Below are positions 11,231-21,124 of a DNA stretch of 64,000 nt, piece by piece (the stretch's first letter is position 1; each line of letters starts with the position of its first letter). A program made the translations under genes and the position numbers. The stretch is from Tricholoma matsutake. Lineage: Eukaryota; Basidiomycota; Agaricomycetes; Agaricales; Tricholomataceae. The DNA lies in the NCBI GenBank assembly GCA_026075535.2, contig AP026543.1, forward strand, positions 1,488,001-1,552,000, given 5' to 3'. The notes below the pieces were generated by a model. The model did not search any database, had not been told where the DNA came from, and worked only from the letters and a program-made list of their open reading frames with translations.

Positions 11231-12474
11231 ATGGAGCTCCATCAGATCGATATCAAGGGGGCATATCTCAATGGGGAACTCACTGAACGAGAGTCAATTT
11301 ACATGTCTCAGCCTCCTGGGTATCCTGCTCCAAATTCTGCTGGTCAAGTCTGCTGACTCTGCAAGACATTGTATGGACTCAAGCAGTCTGGAAGGCGCTG
11401 GTATCAGAAACTTGTCGATATCATGCTGAAACTTGGGTTCTTGAGGTGTGATGTCGACCAGGCTGTGTTCTTCAAGCGAGACAGGCATAACTTGACCATA
11501 GTGTTGGTGCACATTGACAATTGCACGACAGTGGCAACCTCGATTATTTTGGTTGATCATTTCAAGACCGAGATCGCCAAGCACGTTGAGATCACTGATC
11601 TTGGCAAGCTACACTGGTTGTTAGGCATCTAGATCAGGTGTGATCGCGAGAAATGCACCATCCACCTCTCCCAACATTCGTATATCAACTCTATTCTCCA
11701 TCGTTATAACCTCCAGGACCTCAAACCCATTTCCACGCCTATGGAAACCCATATCAAACTCTCAACGTCTCAGTCACCTGCCACCACTGCCAAGTTCGCT
11801 CAGATGCACAATGTCCCATACCATGAAGCTGTCAGATCCCTCATGTATGCGTCACTCAGAACTCATCCTAATATATCCTTTGCCATTCAAACTCTCTCGC
11901 ATTTTTCCACTAACCCCAGAGTTGCTCATTGGGAGGCCATCAAACGAGTTTTCTGCTACTTGAAGGGCATGATGGATCTTTGGTTGTCATATGGTCAGAA
12001 GAAGGTTGATTTGATGGGCTATGCAGATGCAGATGGGAGTACGGCTGAGGACAGGCATGCTATTTTCAGGTATGCTTTCATTATTCACAGGGAGCTGTTT
12101 CTTGGAGTGCTAAACACCAGGAAATTGTTTCATTGTCGATGACCGAAAGCGAATATATCGCCGCCACCCATGCTGCCAAAGAAGCTTTGTGGCTTCGGTC
12201 CCTTATTCAACAACTTTTCGACACCACCTTATCCCCAACAACACTTTACTCCGACAATCAATCTGCCATTGCACTCATGAAAGACCACCAATATCATGCG
12301 CGTACCAAGCACATCGACATCTGATATCACTTCATCCATTGGATTGTCAAACAGGGTTCTATTCGGCTCATTTACTGTCCCACTGATGACATGGTCACTG
12401 ACACTTTTACCAAGGCCCTCCCTTCTGCGAAAGTCAAGTACTTTGCTGCTGAACTCGGACTCATGTTACCTTGA
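11231..12474 (+). pseudogene. Ty1/copia reverse transcriptase-RNase H, 5'-truncated
   Basis: The frame begins abruptly at the G1 LTR edge with QIDIKGAYLNGEL, a classic copia RT motif. It continues with LYGLKQSGRRWYQ, a degenerate YVDD region (VHIDNCTTVAT), LHWLLGI, GYADADGS, and the RNase H signature SMTESEYIAATHAAKEALWL, then KHIDI and TKALPSAK before the terminal stop. Stops lie at about 11354 (TGA), 11630 (TAG) and 12322 (TGA), and a one-base deletion near 12090 shifts the frame. Gag, protease, integrase and the RT N-terminus are absent. A purine tract (GAGGGGGAG) and LTR follow. The TGA at 12322 falls where the family has KHIDIRYHFI. Confidence 0.85.
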
Positions 12475-12481
12475 GGGGGAG

Positions 12482-12785
12482 TGTTGGATTGGCAAGGCTA
12501 ATGCAAGACCTGAAACCCCGCACTCGCTTTAGCAGCTGCCATGCTATTTTTACACCATGTCTACATTCTTCACACCATCCCTTTCTACGACCCTATCATG
12601 CTACAATATTGCATTGCTGTGCTTGTACTACTACTCCCTGTTCCTTTACTTTTCCTCTTTCTTGCTGCTCTTGTCCAGAGCTTATTCTTTTGTTCAGCTA
12701 ATTGTAGTTTAGCTTCTTTTTGGCTTATGTATTTCTACAGTCTGGTTGACTCATCTCCCCTCAGTCATTTGGCTACTCACAAACA
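12482..12785 (+). mobile_element. Copia 3' LTR (probable extent)
   Basis: Starts TGTTGGATTGGC right after the GAGGGGGAG tract, as copia LTRs do. A possible end with the inverted terminal bases ...AAACA lies at 12785. The 3' border is uncertain because the last 25 bases recur in a tandem array just downstream. Confidence 0.55.
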
Positions 12786-12950
12786 CTGAGGTGAGATTTC
12801 TACCTACTACTATGCCTACTCTATGTGCTCACCGTGTACTCATAGTATTCATTCTTAGGTGATTTAATATAGTCGTTTGGCTACTCGCAAACACTGAGTA
12901 TTCATTCTTAGGTGATTTAATATAGTCATTTGGCTACTTGCAAACACTGA
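12764..12950 (+). repeat. 53-bp tandem duplication at the copia LTR border
   Basis: Units 12845-12897 and 12898-12950 are near-identical, each ending CAAACACTGA. The same ending occurs once more at 12764-12789. The array looks like replication slippage that copied the end of the LTR. Confidence 0.75.
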
Positions 12951-13105
12951 GTTTCCAATCGAGTTCCTATAGTCACAAACACCTCCTCCACCTCCCTCCC
13001 TCCCTCCTTTCTCTCACCACCACCACCACCATGCAGTTATCAACTGCTGCCCCTCTAGCCAACAACGAACATGCCACAATGGGCCCAAATGACTGGATAG
13101 AACAT

Positions 13106-13367
13106 GGGCCCAAATGATGCAGATCGTGTTGTTTGGGCCTATGTAAGTTTTTTTTTGTTTGCTGTTTGTTTTTATAAACTAACTAACCTGTTTCTTTAGT
13201 TTTCCAAGTTATAATCTACTGGTAATGATGCCACCATCCGCAAACAAGCCAACTGGATGGAACACGGGCCCAAACAATGCAGATCATGTCGTTTGGGCCC
13301 TACATAATTTTTTTTTGTTTGCTTTTTGTTTTTATAAACTAACTAACTCATTTCTTTTGTTTTATAG
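13106..13367 (+). repeat. Two hairpin-plus-intron units
   Basis: Each unit has a stem GGGCCCAAAY...RTTTGGGCCY, then a T-rich stretch, ACTAACTAAC and a terminal TTTAG/ATAG. In unit 1 the intron-like stretch 13143-13199 runs GTAAGT to TTTAG (57 bp, with a CTAAC branch-like site). In unit 2 the 5' site is altered (CATAAT). These look like spliceosomal introns in a duplicated unit; splicing itself is inference. Confidence 0.6.
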
Positions 13368-13799
13368 GTTCTACTCTACTGGCAACGATGGCTGGACATG
13401 AGCCAACCCAACACACCCACCCCATGGGTGTGAGCCTCTGCTCATAGGGTGGATTGTGAGTGTGTGCAGTCGACGACAAAAATGACACCACCACCTACCA
13501 GCACCAGAACCCCGAGAATGCAAAGCATGGCTGCCAACCACAACGGACGATGACAATAGGGCCAACAACACACCACCCGCCTCCAGCCCCATGAGCCACT
13601 GCTCATGGGGTGGATTGTGGGTGGAATGGTGATGATGGCCACCACCACAGCAGCACCCCAATCCGCCACTGTGAACAACTGCTCATGGGGCAGAAACAGG
13701 GAACCATTGGGATAGGGATGATGGGGAGATGGGGACAGGGACAGGGATGGGGACAAGGATGGGGAGTGGGACCCATGTGCCCACACCACGATGAGACAC

Positions 13800-14070
13800 C
13801 ACCAGGCCGCCCCCTCCCCCCCATTTTGCATGGGGAGGGTTTTTTCATTTTTTTTCTTTCATATTAATGCCCTCCCCCTCGCCTGCATTTTACAATGGCA
13901 AGGGGATTTTATTTATTTATTCATAATTGTTGCCCTCCCATTGCATCAAACGCGAGGGGATTTAGTTTTATCTGTAAATATTTTTAGGGCTCTCCCTTGC
14001 ATGAGGTGCATGGGAGGGCTTTTTTATGTGGTTAATTGTATTGTATCCCTCGCGTTAGATGTGAGGGATG
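13800..14070 (+). repeat. C/G-rich hairpin array A
   Basis: Four short inverted repeats of the form CCCTC..GCAT..GAGGG (for example CCCTCGCGTTAGATGTGAGG at about 14047) are spaced by A/T-rich stretches of 40-60 bases. The stems vary but base pairing is kept by paired changes, as seen by comparison with 27555-27825. Confidence 0.6.
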
Positions 14071-14170
14071 TAGTTGATTAAATTATTTGATCTTAATAGT
14101 GACTTTGAGAGAGATTACATGCTTGAGTTTGAGTTTGAGTCATAAATAAACTTTATATGGATAACAAATA

Positions 14171-14508
14171 ATTCTCCTGTGGCTCAACTGGTTGAGCACA
14201 CTTGTCTGGTTTGTCATGTGATTCCTCATCATGAGGTCTTGAGTTCAATTCCTGCTTTGCACAAATCTGTTTTGTGGGCACGTTGTGAAATTTCTGAAGT
14301 TGAGGCACTTGAACTCATAAGATATCAAATTGACTTTCCATTATGGTTGGATGTTTGGTAACATACCAGGAATCCTGGTAAGTCCCACTGGATTCCTGGT
14401 GAGTCCTGGTGAGTCCTACTGGATTCCTGGAGGATTCCTGGTCTTCCTGGTAGGACTACCAGGATTCCTCCAGGACTATGTGGGGCAGTGTAAAGTTCAG
14501 GCTGTTGT
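14171..14508 (+). repeat. tRNA-derived SINE, copy A
   Basis: The head has a good Pol III A box (TGGCTCAACTGG, 14180-14191) and a B box-like GAGTTCAATTCC (14241-14252). It matches the minus-strand head at 27385-27475 base for base over long stretches (CTCCTGTGGCTCAACTGGTT). A body (GGCACTTGAACT...) follows, then a minisatellite based on GGATTCCTGG and the end GTGTAAAG. It is not a functional tRNA gene, because the T and acceptor stems do not pair. Confidence 0.65.
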
Positions 14509-15009
14509 ATATTTATAATACCAATCTTTAGTTACCGATTAGCTTACTGGGCAGTGTTCTGACATTTAGTATAAATATTCATTGTAAATAGTTTATTAAA
14601 TCTAATGAAGTGTTGTCTACTCTATCAAGTCCTCCAATTCTCAACAACTATGCTCATCATCGTCAACATTGCTAGAGCCTGAATAATCAGATTGTCCATC
14701 TGAGTCCTCATTGGATTTGGTTTCATTGAGGGTAGGGCATTCACTTATACTTAAGGCTCCAACCATTTAGTTTATGTTTACTCAACAATGGTTGGACAAT
14801 GGTCAAGTATATGTAAACAGCAGCCTAAACAGTGTAACCATCTATATACTGTTTAATAAACAGTATATACACAGTTAAACTTGCCATATCCGAGTTCTTT
14901 CAGAGTAGCCATCAGAAATTTCAAATAGGTATCATAATGTCAATTTATTACTGTTACTGTATAGTCAACTATTGATTTAAGTATATCACATCAATGGTTT
15001 ATAATTTAT

Positions 15010-15440
15010 ATCTCCTTACATTTGCATGAGGGGGGACAACATAACTATCACAAAATTTCCCCCCTGCTTGTGAGGGGGGGCATGAACCTGGTTAAATAAA
15101 TAAGCAAACAGATAATTAAAAAAGAACCCCCTTGCATTTGCGAGAGGTGTGTCATGCAGGCATTCCCCCCTCCACCCAGTCATCTTCAATGCCTCTCTCA
15201 CTGTCAGCATTGGCAATTTTCCACATCTGTGGATCCCCAAAGTTCAACATCTACCAACCCACGAGCAGTTGCTCATGGCAGCAGTGTGCACTGGTTCATT
15301 CCATGGCATTATGGGTGTCCATGGCTCCCTAGCATCATCCTCCATCCCTGCTGTCTCTCTGGTCTTCAGTACCCCTCCATCCCCACATCCCCCTGTTGCT
15401 CTCACACCCCAGGTCCACCCCACAAGCAGTTGCTTGCAGA
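15010..15440 (-). repeat. Composite repeat fragment, copy D
   Basis: C/G-rich hairpins (15015-15150, including CCCCCCTGCTTGTGAGGGGG) are followed by two GAGCAGTTGCT-type palindromes at 15261-15276 and 15421-15438. This is the order expected for a minus-strand copy. The ORFs of 100-170 codons across 15132-15848 show no known domain and have biased composition. Confidence 0.5.
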
Positions 15441-16048
15441 AGAGGTTGGGGCACTGCTGCTGTGGTGGTGGTGGTGGTGGTGGCCATGGCCATGGTCCTC
15501 CTTATTGTCCTCTTCCTTTCCACAGCATCAGTTCATTGGGGCACGGCCCCCATCCTCTTGGCCCTGTTGGTTGTCATTGTTGTCATCCTCCCCATCACTG
15601 TCATCATTTTTGTCAGTTATCTCCATCATTATCAGGTAATGGCAGTGGGTGCTGGGTTTGTGGTTGATCTAGGAGTGGGTGTGAGTTGGGGTGGGTGTAG
15701 ATGGGAATGGGAAGCATACCTGCCAGGCCCCTCCTCGGGTCTCCTGACAGTGGTTTCCTATGCCCAAATGAGAGCCTCACATTGGAGGAGGGTGAACAAA
15801 CAAAAAATGTACTATTTTGATGGTTGGCAGTCAACATGGTGGCTCTAGTGGGAATACAAGTTATGATCTAGAAGAGGAGAAAAGGATATTATTAGTAGTG
15901 AAAAGAACAAGAAAAGGAGGATGGGGAACCCCTTAATTACATACTAGAGGGAGTACTGTGTGGTGGAGAGTAATGACAATGTCGATCGAGTTGATCATCA
16001 TCACATTGTCAGTTGCATTCCCATGGTCTCAACACTTTGTGATAGTCA

Positions 16049-16198
16049 TTGTACCATTTTGAATTGTTTGGCCATCACATGTCACACCCATTTTTTTCTG
16101 ACCCCAGAAATAATATTTTCTCAATTTTTCTGATTTTCTGAGATTTATCAAAAATGTGGGAAAGTCACATGCTGGCTGAATAATTTGAAATGGTACAG
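16049..16198. mobile_element. 150-bp MITE, copy 1
   Basis: Bounded by inverted TTGTACCATTTTGAATTGTT and AATTTGAAATGGTACAG, next to TA on the right. The internal sequence (CCCCAGAAATAATATTTTCT) matches copy 2 at 16575-16723 in the opposite orientation. Confidence 0.7.
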
Positions 16199-16417
16199 TA
16201 CTACTACTGTACTCGCATCTTTTGTGTGCATTGAGCATTCCCAAGATATATGTAATTTGTAGGTAAATAGCAAGTGTGTAGCATGTCAGCACTGTCAAGC
16301 CATTAAACCATGTAACTATCTATATACTGTTTAACCACTGTATACATGGCTTTGGTGATAAGGGGGTATACATCAACATAAACATATATGGTATAAACCA
16401 TGTAAAATGGTTATATA

Positions 16418-16984
16418 TGGAGCAGGACATCTAGTCACCACTACTATTGTACAAACAATATTGTGCCTTAAAATTTTGTCTTTTTCTTATCCCTCTATTT
16501 AAACTGTTCCTTTTGATGAGAGCTATCAATTGGCTAGAGCAATTGATCTATTTCTCAAAATTGATGGAGTTATACTGTACCATTTCAAATTATTTGGCCA
16601 GCACATGACTTTCCCACATTTTTTATAAATCTCAGAAAATCAGAAAGATTGAGAAAATATTATTTCTGGGGTCAGAAAAAATAGGTGTGACATGTGACAG
16701 CTGAACAATTTGAAATGGTACAGTAAATGTTTGTCATATGAAATTGGCCATGTGTGACAGATTTGTCCAAATATAGAAGTTTTGTCATGCAATGTGGCTT
16801 GTCTCTTGATAGAATCTTGGTGAAGAAATGCCATAAAAGGGTACAAATGAAATTTGTCCTTCATTTGGATGCTTTTCTGATGTCAAACACCACCCCAGTG
16901 GATCAGGGTAAAAATTGGCATGTAACTTTCAAAAAATTTCCAAACCCAATTTTGCCAGTAGTGGTAACTAGATGTCCTGCTCCA
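16418..16984. mobile_element. TA-flanked DNA transposon remnant, 567 bp
   Basis: Inverted ends TGGAGCAGGACATCTAGT and ACTAGATGTCCTGCTCCA are each flanked by TA, as for Tc1/mariner-type insertions. Copy 2 of the 150-bp MITE is nested inside. A further single end of the same family lies at 37959. No transposase frame is visible. Confidence 0.75.
16575..16723. mobile_element. 149-bp MITE, copy 2
   Basis: Inverted ends CTGTACCATTTCAAATTATT and AATTTGAAATGGTACAG sit between TA dinucleotides (16573-16574 and 16724-16725). It is inverted relative to copy 1 and lies inside the 16418-16984 element, which gives the insertion order. Confidence 0.75.
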
Positions 16985-17564
16985 TAGATAGAATGGTTGG
17001 AGCCTTACTTATACTTTCAGCAATCTTGATGATCTCAGCAGCACACTGTACTTCATCCCACCCAAACACTTTGGGATTATAACCATCGTGCCATAGGCCT
17101 TTCTGGATGACTGGAGACTGTCACTGGATGCAGCCCATCTGACAGATGGATAACCTTATCTCATTCATTTGCAACTCCTATCATATTCATGATTTCTTCC
17201 AATTGGTAGATATACTCAGATACAGTTCTGGAGTTCTGATAACATCTGCAAAGGCATTCTCATTGTTTCATTCAGTAGTTAATAGGGAAACAGTAATTGA
17301 ATAGTTCTGTGAAGAACCTTTTCAAATCCCAAATGTATACATTCATTGCCACCTTCCACATGTACTGTGCTGGGTCAGGAAGTGGGCCACCCTGCCTAGT
17401 GGCCCACTCGGTAATTTGTAGACTTTGTAGAGTACCAAAGCTTGCTGTGTTGGGATGAATGACAAGGACTATATTGAATGTTGCCTCAAACAACCACTTG
17501 GACAGCTGCAGCAATTCTTTGCAGAGTAATAGGCAGCTGATCATTGCTGATCTGAGATTTCACC

Positions 17565-18122
17565 TAGGGCACAGCATGGGTATGGGTAACACCGTGTGTT
17601 TCCGGTCACGGGTATGCATGGGTATGGGTATGGGTATGGGATTGCCATACCAGGGCAACACCATACCCTTTTCCATGGTGTTACGGGTATGTGTGGGTAT
17701 GCTGGTACGTGGATTTTGGTCAGGTGAGTGATCATCTGTGTTGAGATTTTGGCTTTTTAATGACATATCATGGGAAAAACCCCCTGTGATGAGATGTGAA
17801 CATCTTTTTCAGCAAATTTCTATCAAATATCATGAAAAATAACAGTAAAAAATACAGGGGTACTTTTTGATGACATATCACAGGAAAACCCGCAAGTCAG
17901 GGTGACATGACTCACAGGTTTACCCCCTGTGAGAAGATGCAAACATCTTTTTCAGCAATTTCCTATCAAATATAATGAAAAATATCAATACCCATGAATA
18001 ACCACAGGTAACCTGCAAAAACCCGTGGTAACACCATACCCCTACCCATGTGGGTACAGTGTTCACAGGTATGGGTACGGGTATAAGAAAATATACCCAA
18101 GGGTTACCCATGCTGTGCCCTA
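17565..18122. mobile_element. hAT-type MITE with GGGTAT repeats, copy 1
   Basis: Inverted ends TAGGGCACAGCATGGGTA and TACCCATGCTGTGCCCTA are flanked by ATTTCACC (17557-17564) and ATTTCGCC (18123-18130), an 8-bp duplication with one change. The subterminal region holds GGGTAT repeats and GTGTGTTTC phrases shared with 56906-57824. There is no transposase. It sits in the gag gene 18123-19005. Confidence 0.85.
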
Positions 18123-19005
18123 ATTTCGCCATGTTACTGGAATTCTTTGTTTTGAAATGGGATTCATCTTCCTGCATCCAGTAAAAGTTGTCACTGTCCT
18201 GTGCTTTCAAGCGCAGTTCTGCAAGAGTGTTGGGTTTACCACCCCAGAGAACTTCTATGTGAAGCCATAGTGGAAGACCACAGAAATAGCGGTCATGAAG
18301 GGCTGCTTCATTCCAATTGACCCTAGAAGCTAATTCCCAGAAGTCAACATTATATTTCATGATACAACCACCTTTCTTCATTGTTAAGTCAGAGAGAGCT
18401 TTTTCCACATCTCCAACTGGGTCGTGTGTGCCAAAGTTACTTTCCAGCTTGGCGAGGAAAGCTTTGTAGTCCCACATCCAGTGTGCAGAATCTGTCAGGT
18501 CATTAAGACCAGGCTCAAACCAGCTGAGAGCTGATCCTTTAAGATAAGAAAGGATAAATATGATCTTTTTCTCATCAGAGAAAAATATGTGCAGACAGTC
18601 GCAGAAATGAAGGTTACAGGAGACTAGAAAGTCTCTAAGTTTCTTTGGATTGGTGCTGTCAAAAGTGTCGGGGTTGCAAACTTTGATTTTCTTGGTCTTG
18701 GGTGCATTATTTTGATGAAGGGTGTGAATACTCTCTGAGAGGTTGTAAAGGACATCTATGAACCTATCCCCTGGGTCAGGGTTTTCCTCTGCGGGAGGTT
18801 GATCCTCAGGATCATTGGGATCAGGGTCACCCCCAGGGCTGTCAGGACTGCTAGGGTCATCGGGTCTGCCAGGGGGTCCGTCCTCTAGACCAGGATCTTT
18901 TAACCCAAAGGGTTCAGGCTGGTTGATGCCCACTACATACTCAATGGGAGTTCTTGAGCAAAAACCTTCCAGGTTGGTGGAAGGGTGTGAGGCATGGGTG
19001 GACAT
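18123..19005 (-). pseudogene. Gypsy gag protein, N-terminal part
   Basis: The frame reads from Met at 19005 and encodes about 290 gag residues before entering the MITE, where it runs on to a chance stop at 17920. The N-terminus is Pro/Asp/Gly-rich (DPSSPDSPGGDPDPNDPEDQ). The retrotransposon gag core follows: FDSTNPKKLRDFL, LKGSALSWFEPGL, FLAKLESNFGTHDPVGD, YFCGLPLWLHIE and LAELRLKAQDSDNFYW. In the family a zinc knuckle should follow, but it has been cut off by the MITE and later decay. It belongs with the LTR upstream at 19006-19921 and probably with the pol fragment at 25779-26717. Confidence 0.8.
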
Positions 19006-19921
19006 GAGATTGGCACTGATTGAAGGGGCTCCTGAGCTGATTTGTCAGAATATGTTTGAGGGTCTGGAAGACACTCCAAAAGTAGTGGCGGGACAAGGGT
19101 CGGGAAGGGTGGATCGCTGGATTGCAAAGATCCCTGCGATAGTACCGGTGTGCTGAAAGTTTCTGGTTGTGCACTGGCAAGTTTTGGTTGGGGTCATAGG
19201 AGGAAAAGAGACGAGTGAAGTGTGAGTTCGTATATACTGTTAAGAACTGATCCTAGAGTACACATCAGAATCTGATCAGACACCGCGGGTGATAATAGCA
19301 GGAGTTTGTTGGGTCGATGCAGATTCTGTGGGAGGGGAAACAGAAAGGACTTGGCTTCAGCTGCGCCCTTCACCTCGTCTGGTGTCCTAATTTCAAGTTG
19401 AAGGTTTGGAGGTAGGAGCAGGAAAGTGCGGGTAAATGCGGGGAGGAGTACAGAGGGACTTAGGTTAAGTTCAGGTGAGGTTAGAACTTCAGAGGGAGAC
19501 TAGAGGTTGAGTCAAATGGAGTTCAGACTCTTAGAGAACTGAGGTTGGAGTAGAAGGAGGTTTAGATTGGCAGGATAAAGTCAAGTCTATGTCGATATAT
19601 GAGCTGAGGAATACAAGGCAAAACTAACTAAACTTAAATACTGTAGTCTGGAATAATGCAGAACAGGAACAAAGATTGCAGCAGTGTCTCGACTGCATAG
19701 ATAAATTATCTAGCAGGAGCCGCACAGGAATCCATAGTTGAATTTGCAATAGAGATGGCAGCCTTGGGAAGGCAGCCTGGTGCACAGCAGTGTGGGCAGT
19801 GCAAGGCAGCTGGGAACAAAATTGGAAGGAGTAGACAAATGTCAGGTTAGACGTGTGGGAAAGAGTTGGATGGAATGTGGGTTCCGATTGGGCAAGGAAC
19901 GGTTCTTGACAACATGCACAT
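19006..19921 (-). mobile_element. 5' leader and LTR of the gag-bearing gypsy
   Basis: Read on the minus strand, the LTR should start TGTCAAGAACCG at 19921. The stretch 19780-19921 resembles 24700-24765 (shared GTGCAAGGCAGCT and TTGACA at the edge), where the LTR follows a purine tract. The inner border with the leader is not clear and lies somewhere near 19200. No gene was seen in it. Confidence 0.5.
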
Positions 19922-19950
19922 CTTCTCCATGAAATATGTACATCAACATC

Positions 19951-20231
19951 TGCCGACAAAAATCAAATATAACCTAAAAATAGAAAAAGGCGGAGATAGG
20001 CTGATCAAGGCTGCTGAATGACATTGTACCAAGGGGTAGATGTCGGAAGGGTACTCTGTCTCTAAATATAAAACTGTCAACATGCACAAATGTGATACAA
20101 AGGGAAATTAGTAATAAAATAAGGAAAAATCATAGAAAATGAAGAATAGAAGGAAACAAGGTGAGGAAAAATATAGGACAAATGTAAAAAATAGGAGAAA
20201 CACATGTGGGGCACCCTCTAGTCCCCTTACA
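19951..20231 (-). mobile_element. Truncated G1 LTR
   Basis: Ends CTAGTCCCCTTACA at 20231, the G1 LTR 5' border seen from the other strand, and follows the LTR (TAAATATAAAACTGTCAACA) for 280 bases before losing similarity at about 19951. There is no internal G1 sequence beside it, so it is a broken solo LTR. Confidence 0.75.
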
Positions 20232-20239
20232 GTGGGCAT

Positions 20240-21120
20240 GAACCTCTCCAGCAGCTGGGACTTGTGCTTTTTCTCTTTGTTGGATGCTGAGTTGGAGGCA
20301 GCCACCTGCAAGATTAAGTTGCTGACTGTGTTGTCTCTGCCTCTCCCCTGGACTGAGTCAGAGGAAGGAGTCATGCATGGCAGGTGGCTGACCCCTGACA
20401 ATGTGGAGTGAGGAGACAATGCAGAGTGAGGAGATAACACTGAGTGAGGAGACGATATTGAGTGAGGAACATTTGTTCTTGGTGCGCTCCATGAGGAGTT
20501 GAGGGCATACTACCAGAGAAGGAGGAAGAGGTGGGACTGGAATGGGCCCCACCAGTTGCACATGCACAGTTAGTTGCCAGACTGGAACATGCCCTGCTCA
20601 GTGTGAGCACCCAGCTAGTCATGGGACTGGTGTGTGCCCCCTTAGTGGCACCTACCCAGCTGGTTGCATGGCCTTCACCTGTGTCCACCTGTGTCCAACT
20701 GGGTTTTCTTTTCTGCATGCCCCTGCTTGAGCCAATCCATGGGTATGAGGGCCTCTTCATCCTGGCTGGTGGGGATCTTGTCCAAGCCTTCCTGGGCACT
20801 GGCTGGCCTCTTGCTGCCACCTGCTGGTAGAACCTGGCAAGTTGCATAAACACCTGTTGAGCTAGAAGTTTGTACTAGTTGGCTGCTGTGCAGTTGTTGC
20901 ATTTCTGTTGACCATCAATCAAGCTACAGTTGGTTTGGACCCCATTGAAGCAATTGGTGATGACACCGACATGACACCCCTGAGTATCTGTGAATACCAC
21001 CCACTCCACCGCAGCTTCCACATCTTCCTGATGCTTCTTGAGATAGAATCCACCTCTGGATCGCAGACAGTGAAAGCATCACATCGGGAGCCAGAACAAC
21101 CCCCTCTTCCAGCCCCTTGA
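20240..21120. other. Unassigned stretch between LTR fragment and RecQ-like gene
   Basis: Several medium ORFs on both strands, including 20371-20853 on the minus strand, which might be the decayed C-terminus of the RecQ-like gene (FMQLARFYQQVAARGQ). A short tandem run of GTGAGGAGA..A-type units lies at about 20405-20470. No domain can be supported. Confidence 0.35.
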
Positions 21121-21124
21121 TAGT

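Larger units (their letters stand above)
12990..14508 (+). repeat. Composite repeat, copy A
   Basis: Order of modules on the plus strand: CACCAC-rich lead; two hairpin-plus-intron units (hairpins 13106-13140 and 13266-13300, exactly 160 bp apart); three palindromes of the GAGCAG...CTGCTC type (13431, 13591, 13671); four C/G-rich hairpins (13805-14065); a tRNA-like head (14171-14255); a body; a minisatellite (14368-14478); and an end GGGGCAGTGTAAAG. Copy B at 27120-29150 has the same modules in the same order on the other strand. No protein is evident. Confidence 0.7.
14752..17007. mobile_element. Non-autonomous hAT-type element, 2.26 kb, with nested repeats
   Basis: The ends are inverted: TAAGGCTCCAACCATT at 14752 and AATGGTTGGAGCCTTA ending at 17007. 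They are flanked by a perfect 8-bp direct repeat CTTATACT (14744-14751 and 17008-17015), the size made by hAT transposases. No transposase is present. Inside lie a partial composite repeat (15010-15440), two MITEs and a TA-flanked element, so it has served as a landing site. It interrupts a gag-like frame. Confidence 0.85.
14648..17564 (-). pseudogene. Second gag-type remnant, split by an hAT-type element
   Basis: Minus-strand coding fragments lie at 17544-17272 (WATRQGGPLPDP, RFFTELFNYCFP) and 17200-17016 (SEYIYQLEEIMNMIG, then KGLWHDGYNPKVFGWDE). After skipping 14752-17007 the frame continues to an acidic C-terminus (SDYSGSSNVDDDEHSC) and a stop at 14648. The motif set resembles gag polyproteins found next to mushroom retroelements, which is known only from family memory. 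Frames shift at least twice between the fragments. Removing the element and one copy of its 8-bp duplication restores a continuous frame at that site, which supports the insertion. Confidence 0.5.

Noticed and set aside
13442..13867. Overlapping His/Pro-rich ORFs on both strands
   Set aside because: They result from CCACCC/GGGTGG-rich repeat DNA; there is no start context or conserved motif, and the same sequence in copy B gives other frames.
14171..14255. Functional tRNA gene
   Set aside because: A and B boxes are present, but acceptor and T stems do not pair, and a second copy with the same non-tRNA flanks exists at 27385-27475.
15154..15848. ORFs of 150-170 codons as a gene
   Set aside because: Composition is dominated by CAC/GGT simple repeats of the composite element, three frames are open at once, and no domain is visible.
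17600..17650. Telomeric repeat (GGGTAT)n
   Set aside because: Only a few units, interrupted, and they belong to the subterminal part of an hAT-type MITE that recurs at 56906; not a telomere or subtelomere mark.
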